64,000 nt of DNA from Salinactinospora qingdaonensis. GTDB lineage: Bacteria; Actinomycetota; Actinomycetes; Streptosporangiales; Streptosporangiaceae. Location of the stretch: contig NZ_BAABDD010000014.1 in the NCBI RefSeq assembly GCF_039539445.1, forward strand, positions 1-64,000, written 5' to 3'. The position numbers and the translations under genes are program-made. The notes below the pieces were generated by a model, which was given only the letters and a program-made list of their open reading frames with translations, did not search any database and was not told where the DNA came from. The stretch's first letter is position 1. Each line of letters starts with the position of its first letter. Of the stretch, positions 8,216 to 19,796 are shown piece after piece.

Positions 8216-8578
8216 AATGACCGCGAAAAGCCCGGTTTGCAGGAGGGCGAGCGCGAGTACCACACTGACCAGCACACATCGGGCAGCCTTCTCCGTCCGG
8301 CTGAACCGCGGCCAGGTCAGGTAGGCGAGCCAGGCGAAGAACACGGCGAGAACGGTCAGCAGTATGGCCCCCACCGGCCCTTGCAGGGCCAGCCCGGCCA
8401 GAAACAGCACTGCGACCGTCACGGGGAGTACCCAGCTCGGGGCGTTATGCAAGAAGACCAGCGGCACCGCGCTGCGCTCCTCGACTTTGCGACGCAGTGA
8501 ACCCGGCGGGGCCGCTGCCGGCTGGGGCCCCTCGGCGCTGTCGCGCGACTGCCCAACGTCATCGTCGCGTTCGGCCAC
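8213..8578 (-). CDS. Small membrane protein, DUF6703-like
   Basis: A 121-residue protein with a charged, Pro/Ala-rich N-terminus (about residues 1-40) and three hydrophobic segments, roughly 46-64 (WVLPVTVAVLFLAGLALQG), 66-84 and 98-118. The motifs FLHNAPSWVLP and LTWPRFSRTEKAAR resemble a family of small actinobacterial membrane proteins annotated DUF6703. Function is unknown. Its stop codon touches the Zur box of the following znuC operon, so it may be transcribed into it, but it has no obvious zinc-related residues. Confidence 0.7.
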   Translation of the reverse strand: MAERDDDVGQSRDSAEGPQPAAAPPGSLRRKVEERSAVPLVFLHNAPSWVLPVTVAVLFLAGLALQGPVGAILLTVLAVFFAWLAYLTWPRFSRTEKAARCVLVSVVLALALLQTGLFAVI

Positions 8579-8914
8579 GTATGTCCTCCCGAGCGCTTGA
8601 CCGACATATGAACCCTACGACACATTCCACCTTCTGCGGCGTGCCGCGGTCACCCCCTGCTAACGTCCTCACTGGTCACTTCGCCCGACCGGTTGATGTG
8701 CCACGCGCCACCGCCGGTTGTGGGAATGTTGATCACACGCGCCCCCCGTTGCCGTTATGTTGGGTGCACAGCACGCGACGCAGCGCAATATGGCGTGCTC
8801 GGGCGCCACTCTCACATCCGTGCGCAACGGCCACACATTTTGTCCGGCTGCTGGAGGTAGGTGGTCCTGAGGCTGTCAACCACTCCGCAGAAACCGATCA
8901 GGGGGAGTTGATCG
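8579..8914. other. Divergent intergenic region, no gene seen
   Basis: 336 bp between the divergent DUF6703-like gene and the large glycosyltransferase gene. It must hold both promoters, but I find no pair of hexamers with proper spacing that I can defend. A GGGGGAG ribosome binding site lies just before the ATG at 8915. Confidence 0.4.
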
Positions 8915-11900
8915 ATGCCTACGCTCAGCGTCATCGTCACCTTCGATGCGACCGAGCCTCACCTGCGGTCCTGTTTGGACTCGATCTCCCGCCAGACGCT
9001 GTCCGCCCAGCAGACCGAAATCATTCTGGTGCCGGTGTGGTCCACCCCCCAGCAATGCCCCTCCTTCGGCGAGGAAACGGCGAGCAGTGCGGCGAGCGCA
9101 ATCCCGGCCGGCGATGATGCTGACGAGGACAGCGAAGCCACCGACGCCGCGCGCGCCGAAGGGCTTGCCGTCGCTACGGAGGCGGGGGCGTGCCTGCCCA
9201 ACGGAGCGCCCCTGACGCTGGACCGGAAGGGCGCCACCAGCCACATCCAGGCCCGCGTCCGTGGCGCGCGCCGTGCCACCGGCGACTATCTGGCCTTTCT
9301 CGTCGGCAGTGACGCTGTCACCAGCTACGCCTACGAGCTCCTCCTCGACTCGCTGGGACACAGCGGCTCCGACATCGCCGCCGGCGGTGTGTACCGCTTC
9401 AACGAACTCGGCTCGCGGGCCTCACGCGCCCACGCCAAGATCTTCACCCGCACCCGCACCGCCACCCACGCGCGCCTCACCACCGCCCTGACCGGCGACC
9501 GGCTCTTCGGCAACAAGGTGTGGCGCCGCTCCTTCTGGGACACGCTGCCCCCGGCCCCCGACGACGACACCACCGCCGACCTGTTCGTCGTGGCCGCCCA
9601 TTTCGCCGCCGCAGCCGTCGACACCCGCCACGCGCCGGTGTACCTATGGCGCGACGCCCAGACCACACCCGACCTCAGCGACACCGCCACCCTCACCGCA
9701 CGGCTGTCGGCCATGGCCGCACTGGCGGCGTCCTTGCCAGCCAGCGACCGCGCGGTCTGGGACGGCGTGGCGCTGCGTCGCGACATCCGCCATATCCTGC
9801 TGCGTCTCGACGACACCGACGCCGCCGGGCGGGAGCGTTTCCTTGAGCTCACCAACGCCTACCTCGACGCGGTCGACCGCACCGTACTCGACCACCTTGA
9901 GGCGCTGCACCGCCTGAACTACTACCTCGTGCGCAAGCGCCACCTCGCCGCCCTGCTGGAGACACTCACGTTCCAAAAGAGCGTCGAACTCAAAAACGCG
10001 CCGGTGGTGCGCCGCGGGATGCACTACTACGTCAACTACCCCTTCTTCGAGTCCAGCGCACCGGCCGGCGGCGAGAGCGACGTCGAGCCCGCCGCCGGCC
10101 ACGTTCGCGTGCCGCGCGAGATCTACCGGATCGACTCCGAACTGCGTGTGCGGCAAAAGACCGAACGGGTCGAGTGGCGCGACGGACGTCTCGTCGTCGC
10201 CGGCCGGGTCGGCCTGCACCACCTGCGGCCCCGCCGCCGTTGGCAGCAGCACCTGCTGGCCTTCGCCGTCAACACCACCACCCGGCGCCGCATCCCCGTA
10301 CCGGTGAAGGTCCGTCGGGCTGCCGAGTACCGGCTGCCCGACGTCGCCGACGCCGCGCGCCACGACTACGGCGGCTTCGAGATCAGCGTCGACCCCGCCA
10401 AGCTCCGTCTGGGAGGCCAGTGGCACGACACCAGTTGGAAACTGGAGCTCGTCATCCTCAACCGGGGCTTCGTCCGGCGCCGTATCGTGGCCAACCCGGT
10501 CTCGGGTCCGCCGGAGCGTCCGCCCTACCAGCGGGTCAGCGGCGGCGACGACGACAATGAGGGCACCAGCAACGCCGTGTGGATTCGTCCGAGCTGGGAC
10601 AGCCACGGCCATCTCAACATCGCGGTCGAGTCGTTGTTGGCGCGGGTCAGCGGCTACCGGATCGACCATGCTCCCAGCGGGGCCCACCTGTGCATCGAGG
10701 GAGAACTGGTGGCCCCGCCCGCCGCCGAGGCCACCACGTTGCGCCTGACCCGCCTGCCCGGCACGGCGTCGCTGGACTACTCTCTCGACATCACCGGTGC
10801 ACGCTTCCTCACCCGCATCCCCGTGGCCGGCCTGCTCGCCCACGCCCTCAACGAGGGGGGCGGTGCGCTGCGTCAGGAACAGTGGAACGTTCGGCTACAC
10901 ACCCCTGACGGCACGGACCTGCGCCTGGTGCTGCCCGACGAGATCGCAGCGGAGTCCCACCCCGCCGGTGACGGTCACCACGAGGTCGCCGTCATGCGCA
11001 CCAGTAGCGGGCACCTGCGGCTGCGAGCGGGCTGGGCGCGTCCGGTCATCCACAGCGCGGCCTGGTCGGGGCGCCAGCTCGTCCTCACCGGCACCTACGC
11101 TGCCGCCGCGCAATTCTCGCTGGTGCTCAAGGCCCGAGGCCGCGAGGAACGCCATGTGGTGCCCGTTGAACGCGACGGCCACGACTTCCGCGCGGTGTGG
11201 GCGCCCGCCGCGGTCGAGACCCTGTCGGGGCCACTGCCGCTCTCGGCGGGCAACTACGAGTTGCGCGCCCGTGTGCACCTGGACGGGGGCGCCGGCTCCG
11301 GGGCCAGCGGTGAGGCCGGTGCCGAAACCACCGAGATCGGCGCCGACCTCGCCTCAGGGTTCGTCTGGCAGCTCCCGCTGCCGATGGAAACGCCCGAGCG
11401 GACCTTCTCCTTCGCTGACACGGGCTTCGACACCCCCGTACTCAAGGTCAGTAGCGACCTGCGCGACGACGAGCGCGGCAGCTACGCCCAACGGCGGCTG
11501 CGCCAGGAGCACTATCCTGCCCAGCGCCACGAGCCGCTGCGAGAAGAGATCCTGTTCGACAGCTACACCGGGCGCCAGCTCTCCGACAGTCCCCACGCCA
11601 TCTACGCGCAATTGCGTGCCGACGGCGGAGCCTGGGGCGATTACCCGATGTCGTGGCTGGTGCGAGACGGTCAGCTCAACCTCCCCGACGACCTCACCAA
11701 GGTCCGCCACAATGGGCGAGAGTTCTACGAGTCCCTCGCCCGCTCGCGCTACATCGTCACCAACTCCCGCCAGCCCGCCTGGTTCCACCGCCGCCCCGAG
11801 CAGACCGTGGTGCAGACCTGGCACGGCTCGATGCTCAAACGGATCGGCTTCGACATCGAGAACATCCGCGGCAAGTCGCGCGACTACCACGAGAAGCTCG

Positions 11901-12685
11901 CTTGGGAAACCCAGCAATGGGACTACCTGGTTTCGCCGAGCCCGTGGGCCACCCCGATCCTGCGGCGGGCGTTCCGGTTCGAAGGCGAGATCCTGGAGAC
12001 CGGCTACCCCCGCAACGACATCTTCTTCTCTCCCCACCGCCACGAGGTGGCCCAGCGGGTCCGGCGCCAGTTGGGGCTGCCCGCTGACAAGAAGGTCATC
12101 CTCTACGCCCCCACGTGGCGCGACGACAAGTACTACACCCGCGGTCGCCACAAGCTCGATCTCCACCTCGATCTGCACCGGATGTACGACAAGTTGGGCG
12201 AGGATCACGTGCTGCTGGTGCGCCGCCACCCTCGCGTGGTCGACAGTGTGCCGGTGGTGGGGCGTGACTTCGTCTACGATGTGTCGCTCTACCCCGAGGT
12301 CATGGAGCTTTTCCTGCTCACCGACATCCTCATCACCGATTACTCGTCGATGATGTTCGACTTCGCCAACACCGGCCGTCCGATGCTGTTCTTCACCTAC
12401 GACATCGACAGCTACCGCGACAACCTGCGCGGGTTCTACTTCGACTTCGAGGAGACCGCTCCGGGGCCGCTGCTGCGGGAATCCGACGACGTCATCGCCG
12501 CCATCTTGGGAATCGACGACGTCGCCCGTGCCCACGCGCGGCGCTACCAGGACTTCGTCGACACCTTCTGTCCCCTCGACGACGGCCACGCCGCCGCCCG
12601 CGTCGTGGAGCGGGTCTTCGGCCGGCGGGCAGCCCCGCCGGCCGGCTCTCAGGGCGCGGCTCGCCTGGCCACGGAAACCGAGTGA
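8915..12685 (+). CDS. Bifunctional glycosyltransferase / CDP-glycerol glycerophosphotransferase-like protein
   Basis: A 1256-residue cytoplasmic-face protein likely building a teichoic-acid-type wall polymer. Residues 1 to about 330 resemble a family 2 (GT-A) glycosyltransferase: it begins TLSVIVTFDATEPHLRSCLDSISRQTL, then a long low-similarity insert. Residues about 360-870 are beta-rich and hard to assign. The C-terminal part (about 930-1240) is TagF-like: SRYIVTNSRQPAWFHRRPEQTVVQTWHGSMLKRIG, ILYAPTWRDD, VLLVRRHPR and DILITDYSSMMFDFANTGRPMLFFTYD, which hold the CDP-glycerol site residues. There is no transmembrane segment. It is a stand-alone gene with GGGGGAG before the ATG. Confidence 0.88.
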   Translation: MPTLSVIVTFDATEPHLRSCLDSISRQTLSAQQTEIILVPVWSTPQQCPSFGEETASSAASAIPAGDDADEDSEATDAARAEGLAVATEAGACLPNGAPLTLDRKGATSHIQARVRGARRATGDYLAFLVGSDAVTSYAYELLLDSLGHSGSDIAAGGVYRFNELGSRASRAHAKIFTRTRTATHARLTTALTGDRLFGNKVWRRSFWDTLPPAPDDDTTADLFVVAAHFAAAAVDTRHAPVYLWRDAQTTPDLSDTATLTARLSAMAALAASLPASDRAVWDGVALRRDIRHILLRLDDTDAAGRERFLELTNAYLDAVDRTVLDHLEALHRLNYYLVRKRHLAALLETLTFQKSVELKNAPVVRRGMHYYVNYPFFESSAPAGGESDVEPAAGHVRVPREIYRIDSELRVRQKTERVEWRDGRLVVAGRVGLHHLRPRRRWQQHLLAFAVNTTTRRRIPVPVKVRRAAEYRLPDVADAARHDYGGFEISVDPAKLRLGGQWHDTSWKLELVILNRGFVRRRIVANPVSGPPERPPYQRVSGGDDDNEGTSNAVWIRPSWDSHGHLNIAVESLLARVSGYRIDHAPSGAHLCIEGELVAPPAAEATTLRLTRLPGTASLDYSLDITGARFLTRIPVAGLLAHALNEGGGALRQEQWNVRLHTPDGTDLRLVLPDEIAAESHPAGDGHHEVAVMRTSSGHLRLRAGWARPVIHSAAWSGRQLVLTGTYAAAAQFSLVLKARGREERHVVPVERDGHDFRAVWAPAAVETLSGPLPLSAGNYELRARVHLDGGAGSGASGEAGAETTEIGADLASGFVWQLPLPMETPERTFSFADTGFDTPVLKVSSDLRDDERGSYAQRRLRQEHYPAQRHEPLREEILFDSYTGRQLSDSPHAIYAQLRADGGAWGDYPMSWLVRDGQLNLPDDLTKVRHNGREFYESLARSRYIVTNSRQPAWFHRRPEQTVVQTWHGSMLKRIGFDIENIRGKSRDYHEKLAWETQQWDYLVSPSPWATPILRRAFRFEGEILETGYPRNDIFFSPHRHEVAQRVRRQLGLPADKKVILYAPTWRDDKYYTRGRHKLDLHLDLHRMYDKLGEDHVLLVRRHPRVVDSVPVVGRDFVYDVSLYPEVMELFLLTDILITDYSSMMFDFANTGRPMLFFTYDIDSYRDNLRGFYFDFEETAPGPLLRESDDVIAAILGIDDVARAHARRYQDFVDTFCPLDDGHAAARVVERVFGRRAAPPAGSQGAARLATETE

Positions 12686-12817
12686 CGTTGCACCGCGCCG
12701 CGCGTAACGTCAATGGTGCACGTCGCGACCGCCTAGACTGGGCGTCCGTCATCGGTAACTGAGAGCGTCGCGTTCCGCGATCCGCCGACCGCCAGTTGGA
12801 TGGAGAGTCTGACAACT

Positions 12818-14209
12818 ATGGCCGTCAAGTCAGAGGCTGTGGACACCCTGGTCAACCTTGCCAAGCGCCGGGGGCTGGTCTATCCCTCAAGTGAGATTTA
12901 CGGGGGGCTGCGCGCCTCATGGGACTACGGGCCGCTGGGCGTGGAGCTCAAGAACAACATCAAGCGCCAGTGGTGGCGCGCCATGGTCCAGGAGCGCGAG
13001 GACATCGTGGGGTTGGACTCCAGCGTCATCCTGGCCCGCGAAGTCTGGGAAGCCTCCGGGCACGTCCAAGAGTTCGTGGACCCGCTCACCGAGTGCCAAG
13101 CCTGCCACAAGCGTTTCCGTGCCGATCACCTCATCGAGGGCTACCAAGCCAAGCACAGCCAGGCCCAAGACGCGACGCTGGCCGACGTGCCCTGCCCTAA
13201 CTGCGGCGCGAAGAGTTCCTTCATGGAACCGCGGATGTTCAACGGACTGTTGCGCACCTACCTTGGTCCGGTCCAGGACGAGTCGGGGCTGGCGTTCCTG
13301 CGCCCCGAGACCGCCCAGGGCATCTTCATCAACTACAAAAACGTCGAGCAGTCCGCCCGCCGCAAGATCCCCTTCGGGATCGGCCAGATCGGTAAGTCGT
13401 TCCGTAACGAGATCACCCCCGGCAACTTCATCTTCCGCACCCGCGAGTTCGAGCAGATGGAGATGGAGTTTTTCGTTCGTCCCGGCGACGACGAGGAGTG
13501 GCACCAGTACTGGATCGACACCCGCATGCAGTGGTACGTCGACCTAGGAATCAGCAAGGACAACCTCCGGCTCTACGAGCACCCCAAGGAGAAGCTGTCC
13601 CACTACTCCAAGCGCACCGTCGATATCGAGTACCGGTTCAACTTCGTCGGTACCGAGTGGGGTGAGCTGGAGGGCATCGCCAACCGCACCGACTTCGACT
13701 TGAGCACCCACTCGGAGAAGTCCGGTGCTGACCTGTCGTATTTCGACCAGGAGAGCAACGAGCGGTTCGTGCCCTACGTCATCGAGCCTGCGGCCGGCGT
13801 CGACCGGGCGCTGCTGACGTTCATGCTCGACGCCTACTACGAGGACGAGGCGCCCAACGCCAAGGGCAAGATGGAAAAACGCGCCGTCATGCGGCTCGAC
13901 CCGCGGCTGTCCCCGGTCAAGGTCGCGGTGCTGCCGCTGTCGCGCAACTCTGACCTTTCGCCCAAGGCCCGGGACCTCGCCCGGCAGTTGCGCAAACGCT
14001 GGAACGTGGAGTTCGACGACGCGGGAGCCATCGGCCGCCGCTACCGGCGCCAAGACGAGATCGGCACCCCGTTCTGTGTCACGATCGACTTCGACACCCT
14101 CGACGACAATGCGGTGACCGTGCGCGAGCGCGACACCATGAGCCAGGAGCGGGTCTCGCTGGACCAGATCGAGATGTACCTGGTGGAGCGGCTGCCGGCC
14201 GGCTGCTGA
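12818..14209 (+). CDS. glyS: Glycine--tRNA ligase, class II homodimeric type
   Basis: Charges tRNA-Gly. The 463-residue single-chain form has class II motifs: LVYPSSEIYGGLRASWDYGPLGVELKNNIKRQWW near the N-terminus, a zinc-finger-like insert with CQAC and CPNC (TECQACHKRF, VPCPNCGAKS), the RPETAQGIFINYK and IGKSFRNEITPGNFIFRTREFEQMEMEFF blocks, and motif 3 EPAAGVDRALLTFMLDAY. The anticodon-binding domain ends the protein. The ATG at 12818 is preferred because GGAGAG lies 10 nt upstream; an in-frame ATG at 12800 lacks a site. Confidence 0.96.
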   Translation: MAVKSEAVDTLVNLAKRRGLVYPSSEIYGGLRASWDYGPLGVELKNNIKRQWWRAMVQEREDIVGLDSSVILAREVWEASGHVQEFVDPLTECQACHKRFRADHLIEGYQAKHSQAQDATLADVPCPNCGAKSSFMEPRMFNGLLRTYLGPVQDESGLAFLRPETAQGIFINYKNVEQSARRKIPFGIGQIGKSFRNEITPGNFIFRTREFEQMEMEFFVRPGDDEEWHQYWIDTRMQWYVDLGISKDNLRLYEHPKEKLSHYSKRTVDIEYRFNFVGTEWGELEGIANRTDFDLSTHSEKSGADLSYFDQESNERFVPYVIEPAAGVDRALLTFMLDAYYEDEAPNAKGKMEKRAVMRLDPRLSPVKVAVLPLSRNSDLSPKARDLARQLRKRWNVEFDDAGAIGRRYRRQDEIGTPFCVTIDFDTLDDNAVTVRERDTMSQERVSLDQIEMYLVERLPAGC

Positions 14210-14561
14210 CGGCGCGACGGGCTGTGCCGGTCGGCGCGTGTCAGGCCCACCGGCACAGGCGAGACAGTCCACGAGTGCGGTGCGCGGGTGGGGTGCTGGA
14301 GAAGCGGCTGTGGCGGTGGCGACGGCCGTGCGCTCTGCGCGCCCGCATGGCGCCGGATTGGTAAGCGTGAGGCGGTCGGACCCGGGGGGAGATGGTCTCC
14401 GACCGCCTCACCGGTCCACCGCTATGGCGGTGAAACCGGTTCCCAAAATAGCGGGAGCGTTCCCGGGGAGAGCGCGGTTTCGTCCTTGCCGTCCGACCGC
14501 GTAAGGCAATTGTGATTCGCCCTCCCCGGGGTTCAGGGGTGCCGCGGCCCTTCTTACGAGG
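14210..14561. other. Convergent intergenic region with one strong hairpin
   Basis: 352 bp between convergent glyS and trhA. Apart from the hairpin at 14367-14411 no gene or other feature is seen. Confidence 0.5.
14367..14411. terminator. Strong hairpin between glyS and trhA
   Basis: GTGAGGCGGTCGG at 14367-14379 and its exact complement at 14399-14411 give a 13-bp perfect stem with a 19-nt loop. No T-run follows on either strand. Its position between converging genes suggests a bidirectional terminator. Confidence 0.6.
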
Positions 14562-15326
14562 TCAGCCGGCGGCGTAGACAACGAACGAGACGGCGATGTA
14601 CTGGCAGACGTAGGCGGCGATCGTCAGCGAGTGGAAGACCTCGTGGAAGCCGAACCAGCGTGGTGCCGGATCGGGCCGTTTCATGGCGTAGACGAGTGCC
14701 CCGAGGCTGTAGAGGAGCCCGCCGACGAGGATGAGAATCCAGGTGGCCGGGTGCGTGCCGCCTAGGAGTTGCGGGATGAAGACCACCGCGACCCAGCCCA
14801 CGGCGATGTAGAGCGCGGTGGACAGCCATCGGGGCGCGTTGAGCCACACGAGTTTGAACACCACACCGGCCGCTGCCGCGCCCCAGACGATCGAGAGCAT
14901 TGCTACCTGGAGCGCCCCGTCGAGCACGAGCACCACGAACGGCGTGTAGGTGCCGGCGATGATCAGGTAGATGTTGGAGTGGTCCATCCGGCGCAGCAGC
15001 GCGAGGGGCTTCGGCGGCCAGTGGCCCAGGTGGTAGACGGCCGAAGTAGTGAACAGCAGCACGGCGCTGCCCGCGTAGATAGCGCTGGCGACGCGCCCCG
15101 CCACGGTCGGGGCCATGATGACGAGCACAAGGCCGGCGGCCAGCGCGACCGGGGCGGTGCCGAGGTGTAGCCAGCCGCGCAGCCGCGGTTTGACCACGTT
15201 GAGCAGGTCTCGCGGAACCTGGCTCACCGGGTGTGCCGGGGCGGTGGGGCTATCCCCGCCGTCCTTGCCACTGTCGCGGTCGTTCCCGGCGTACCGCAGG
15301 GTGTCGTTGGCAGGATCTACAGCCAC
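14562..15326 (-). CDS. trhA: PAQR-family membrane homeostasis protein (hemolysin III)
   Basis: A 254-residue polytopic membrane protein with seven hydrophobic segments after a hydrophilic N-terminus (about 45 residues). Family signatures are SAVYHLGHWPP (Ser and first His), RRMDHSNIYLIIAGTYTPF and, near the C-terminus, FHEVFHSLTIAAYVCQY; the His and Asp residues form the presumed metal site of PAQR proteins. In bacteria TrhA affects membrane fluidity. GTG start. A TetR-type palindrome about 100 bp upstream may control it. Confidence 0.9.
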   Translation of the reverse strand: MAVDPANDTLRYAGNDRDSGKDGGDSPTAPAHPVSQVPRDLLNVVKPRLRGWLHLGTAPVALAAGLVLVIMAPTVAGRVASAIYAGSAVLLFTTSAVYHLGHWPPKPLALLRRMDHSNIYLIIAGTYTPFVVLVLDGALQVAMLSIVWGAAAAGVVFKLVWLNAPRWLSTALYIAVGWVAVVFIPQLLGGTHPATWILILVGGLLYSLGALVYAMKRPDPAPRWFGFHEVFHSLTIAAYVCQYIAVSFVVYAAG

Positions 15327-15421
15327 GATTTGGTCTCTTCCATCACGTGTGAGCCGGGAGGGCCACGGTCGGTTGCCGGGCGTGCGCGGGGCGCGCGAAC
15401 GCCCATCCTGAGCGGAACTCT

Positions 15422-15439
15422 ACCTACGCAACCGTAGGT
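15422..15439. promoter_or_regulatory. TetR-type operator candidate upstream of trhA
   Basis: ACCTACGCAACCGTAGGT is a perfect 7-bp inverted repeat around CAAC. On the minus strand it is followed at once by TAGAGT-like -10 sequence, so it lies in promoter position for trhA, about 100 bp before its start. The geometry is that of TetR-family operators; which regulator binds is unknown. Confidence 0.5.
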
Positions 15440-15621
15440 TACTCGGGAGTTGTGGATGTGGTTCTGGGCACAGTTTCCCGCCTCGTGTCCCCCGCGCGCC
15501 CCGTGGGTGTGACACGAGAGCTCTCGTGTGGATTGGTCTTTTTGGCTTCCCCGTCCGGAGGCAGTCGCCAAATCGGCATCATCTTCCCAGCTCATCGCCC
15601 TTGCTGTGTGGTGTGACGCAG

Positions 15622-15663
15622 ACTCCTCTAGACCAGTTGGTGAAACCTCTGGTCTAAACCAAA
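15622..15663. promoter_or_regulatory. Pair of DasR/GntR-type operators upstream of ppdK
   Basis: ACTCCTCTAGACCAGT (15622-15637) matches the Streptomyces DasR responsive element consensus (ACTGGTCTAGACCAGT) at 14 of 16 positions. TCTGGTCTAAACCAAA (15648-15663) matches at 12 of 16 and keeps 11 of the central 12. Centres are 26 bp apart. HutC-type GntR regulators such as DasR bind such sites and respond to amino-sugar phosphates. No regulator gene is adjacent. Confidence 0.55.
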
Positions 15664-15779
15664 TGAATCTCTGTGAGCTGGGAAAACGCCGATATTGCGA
15701 TGGGGTGGGAAAAGTTTTGGTGCTCGACGGGTAGAGTCACGCGCATCCAAGGTCAAACGGCCGTGAAAAGGAGCTCTCC

Positions 15780-18458
<2,679 letters not shown>

Positions 18459-18507
18459 GGCCGGCCGCACGCCGGCCCACCGGCAGGCCGGCGCAACCCC
18501 CTAGCAC

Positions 18508-18542
18508 CGGGCGCCCGGACGAGATGGCCGTCCGGGCGCCCG
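18508..18542 (+). terminator. Terminator hairpin after ppdK
   Basis: CGGGCGCCCGGACG and its exact complement form a 14-bp stem with loop AGATGGC, 50 bp after the ppdK stop. A short AAATA follows and no T-run, typical of high-GC terminators. Confidence 0.75.
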
Positions 18543-18641
18543 AAATAGGTGCTGCTGTCGGCAGTGCCCATTTCGGGGCGGCGTATGTCGGTGTGGGTTA
18601 TCGTCAAAGAAAGCGGCGGTGATCCTCACGGGGGGTGAGAC

Positions 18642-19730
18642 ATGCAGGCAGCCGGAGACGAAGGCGGCGACGAGCTATGGCCACAATCTCGATGGCGCGC
18701 CACCCCCGACCACACCTCTGACGCCGAGGCCACCCGCCACTTCACGCGCCTGCCCCAAAGTCCCGGCGAGACGCCCGCCGAGACCGCGCCCACCGCCTCC
18801 CGCGAAACAGCGCTCCACGACGAGGCGACCGCGGTCTTCCACCGCTCTGCCTCCCCGCCCCCCGACCCCACCCGAACCATGGCTCGCCCCTGGTCACCGG
18901 GCGACGACAGTGCCGCCGCCGACGTCGAGCCCCGCGAGGACGCCGACACCATCGACGCCGAGGGCGATCTCCATCGGCGCGAACCATACCGGGGCACCCC
19001 CAGCGACCACGGGGACGCCGACCGCACGCGCGAAATGGTGCGCCGACGGCGCGAGCCGCGCCGGCGGCCAGAACCGCCCCCACCCGCCCAGCGCCGCCGC
19101 TCCCGCCTGCGCTGGCTGCGTCCCGGCCGCCTCATCGCCCTCGTCTTGGCCCTCTGCGTAGCGCTGCCCTGCGGCACCTGGGTATGGGTATGGTGGGTCG
19201 CCCGCCAAGACGACCGCCCCACCTCCGACGCGATCGTCGTGCTGGGAGCCAGCCAGTACAACGGCCGACCCTCACCGATCTTCGAGGCGCGCCTCGACCA
19301 CGCCGCCGGACTCTACGAAGAAGGCGTCGCGCCCACCATCATCACCGTCGGCGGCAACCAGCCCGGCGATAACTACACCGAAGGCGGCAGTGGCCGCACC
19401 TGGCTCGTCGAATCCGGCATACCCGGCGACCACGTCATCGGCATCGGCGAAGGCAGCGACACCCTACAGAGCCTGCGAGCCGTCTCCGAGGTCTACGAGC
19501 AGCGCGGCTGGGACTCCGCCGTCATCGTCACCGACCCTTGGCACTCCCTCCGCTCGCGCCTCATGGCCGAAGACCTCAGCATCGACGCCGCCACCTCCCC
19601 CTCCCGCTCAGGGCCCGCCGTGCGCGAGCGCACCACACAGTTGTGGTACATCACACGTGAGACCGCGTCGCTGTGGTGGTATTGGATCGTGGGCGAGAGT
19701 TCCGGCATCGAAGTCGACGCCGCGCTGTAG
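18642..19730 (+). CDS. YdcF/SanA-like (DUF218) membrane protein
   Basis: A 362-residue protein. The first about 160 residues are a charged, Pro- and Asp/Glu-rich cytoplasmic region of low complexity. One transmembrane helix follows (about 163-190, LIALVLALCVALPCGTWVWVWWVA), then an extracytoplasmic DUF218 domain: SDAIVVLGASQYNGRPSPIFEARLDHAAGLYEEG, IITVGGNQPGDNYTEG, SDTLQSLRAV and VIVTDPWHSLRSRLMAEDL. SanA/ElyC relatives act in envelope integrity; the reaction is uncertain. It starts after the ppdK terminator and ends 66 bp before dgt, with which it probably shares a transcript. Confidence 0.85.
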   Translation: MQAAGDEGGDELWPQSRWRATPDHTSDAEATRHFTRLPQSPGETPAETAPTASRETALHDEATAVFHRSASPPPDPTRTMARPWSPGDDSAAADVEPREDADTIDAEGDLHRREPYRGTPSDHGDADRTREMVRRRREPRRRPEPPPPAQRRRSRLRWLRPGRLIALVLALCVALPCGTWVWVWWVARQDDRPTSDAIVVLGASQYNGRPSPIFEARLDHAAGLYEEGVAPTIITVGGNQPGDNYTEGGSGRTWLVESGIPGDHVIGIGEGSDTLQSLRAVSEVYEQRGWDSAVIVTDPWHSLRSRLMAEDLSIDAATSPSRSGPAVRERTTQLWYITRETASLWWYWIVGESSGIEVDAAL

Positions 19731-19796
19731 CGGCCACCCGTCACCCGGGCCACCCGCTGGCCACACCGTGGCGTTGCGACCGCCGCGAGGAGGAGC

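Larger units (their letters stand above)
15327..15779. other. Divergent control region of trhA and ppdK
   Basis: 453 bp holding a TetR-like palindrome at 15422-15439 on the trhA side and two DasR-like operators at 15622-15663 on the ppdK side. No gene is visible. GGAG at 15771-15774 precedes the ppdK GTG. Confidence 0.6.
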
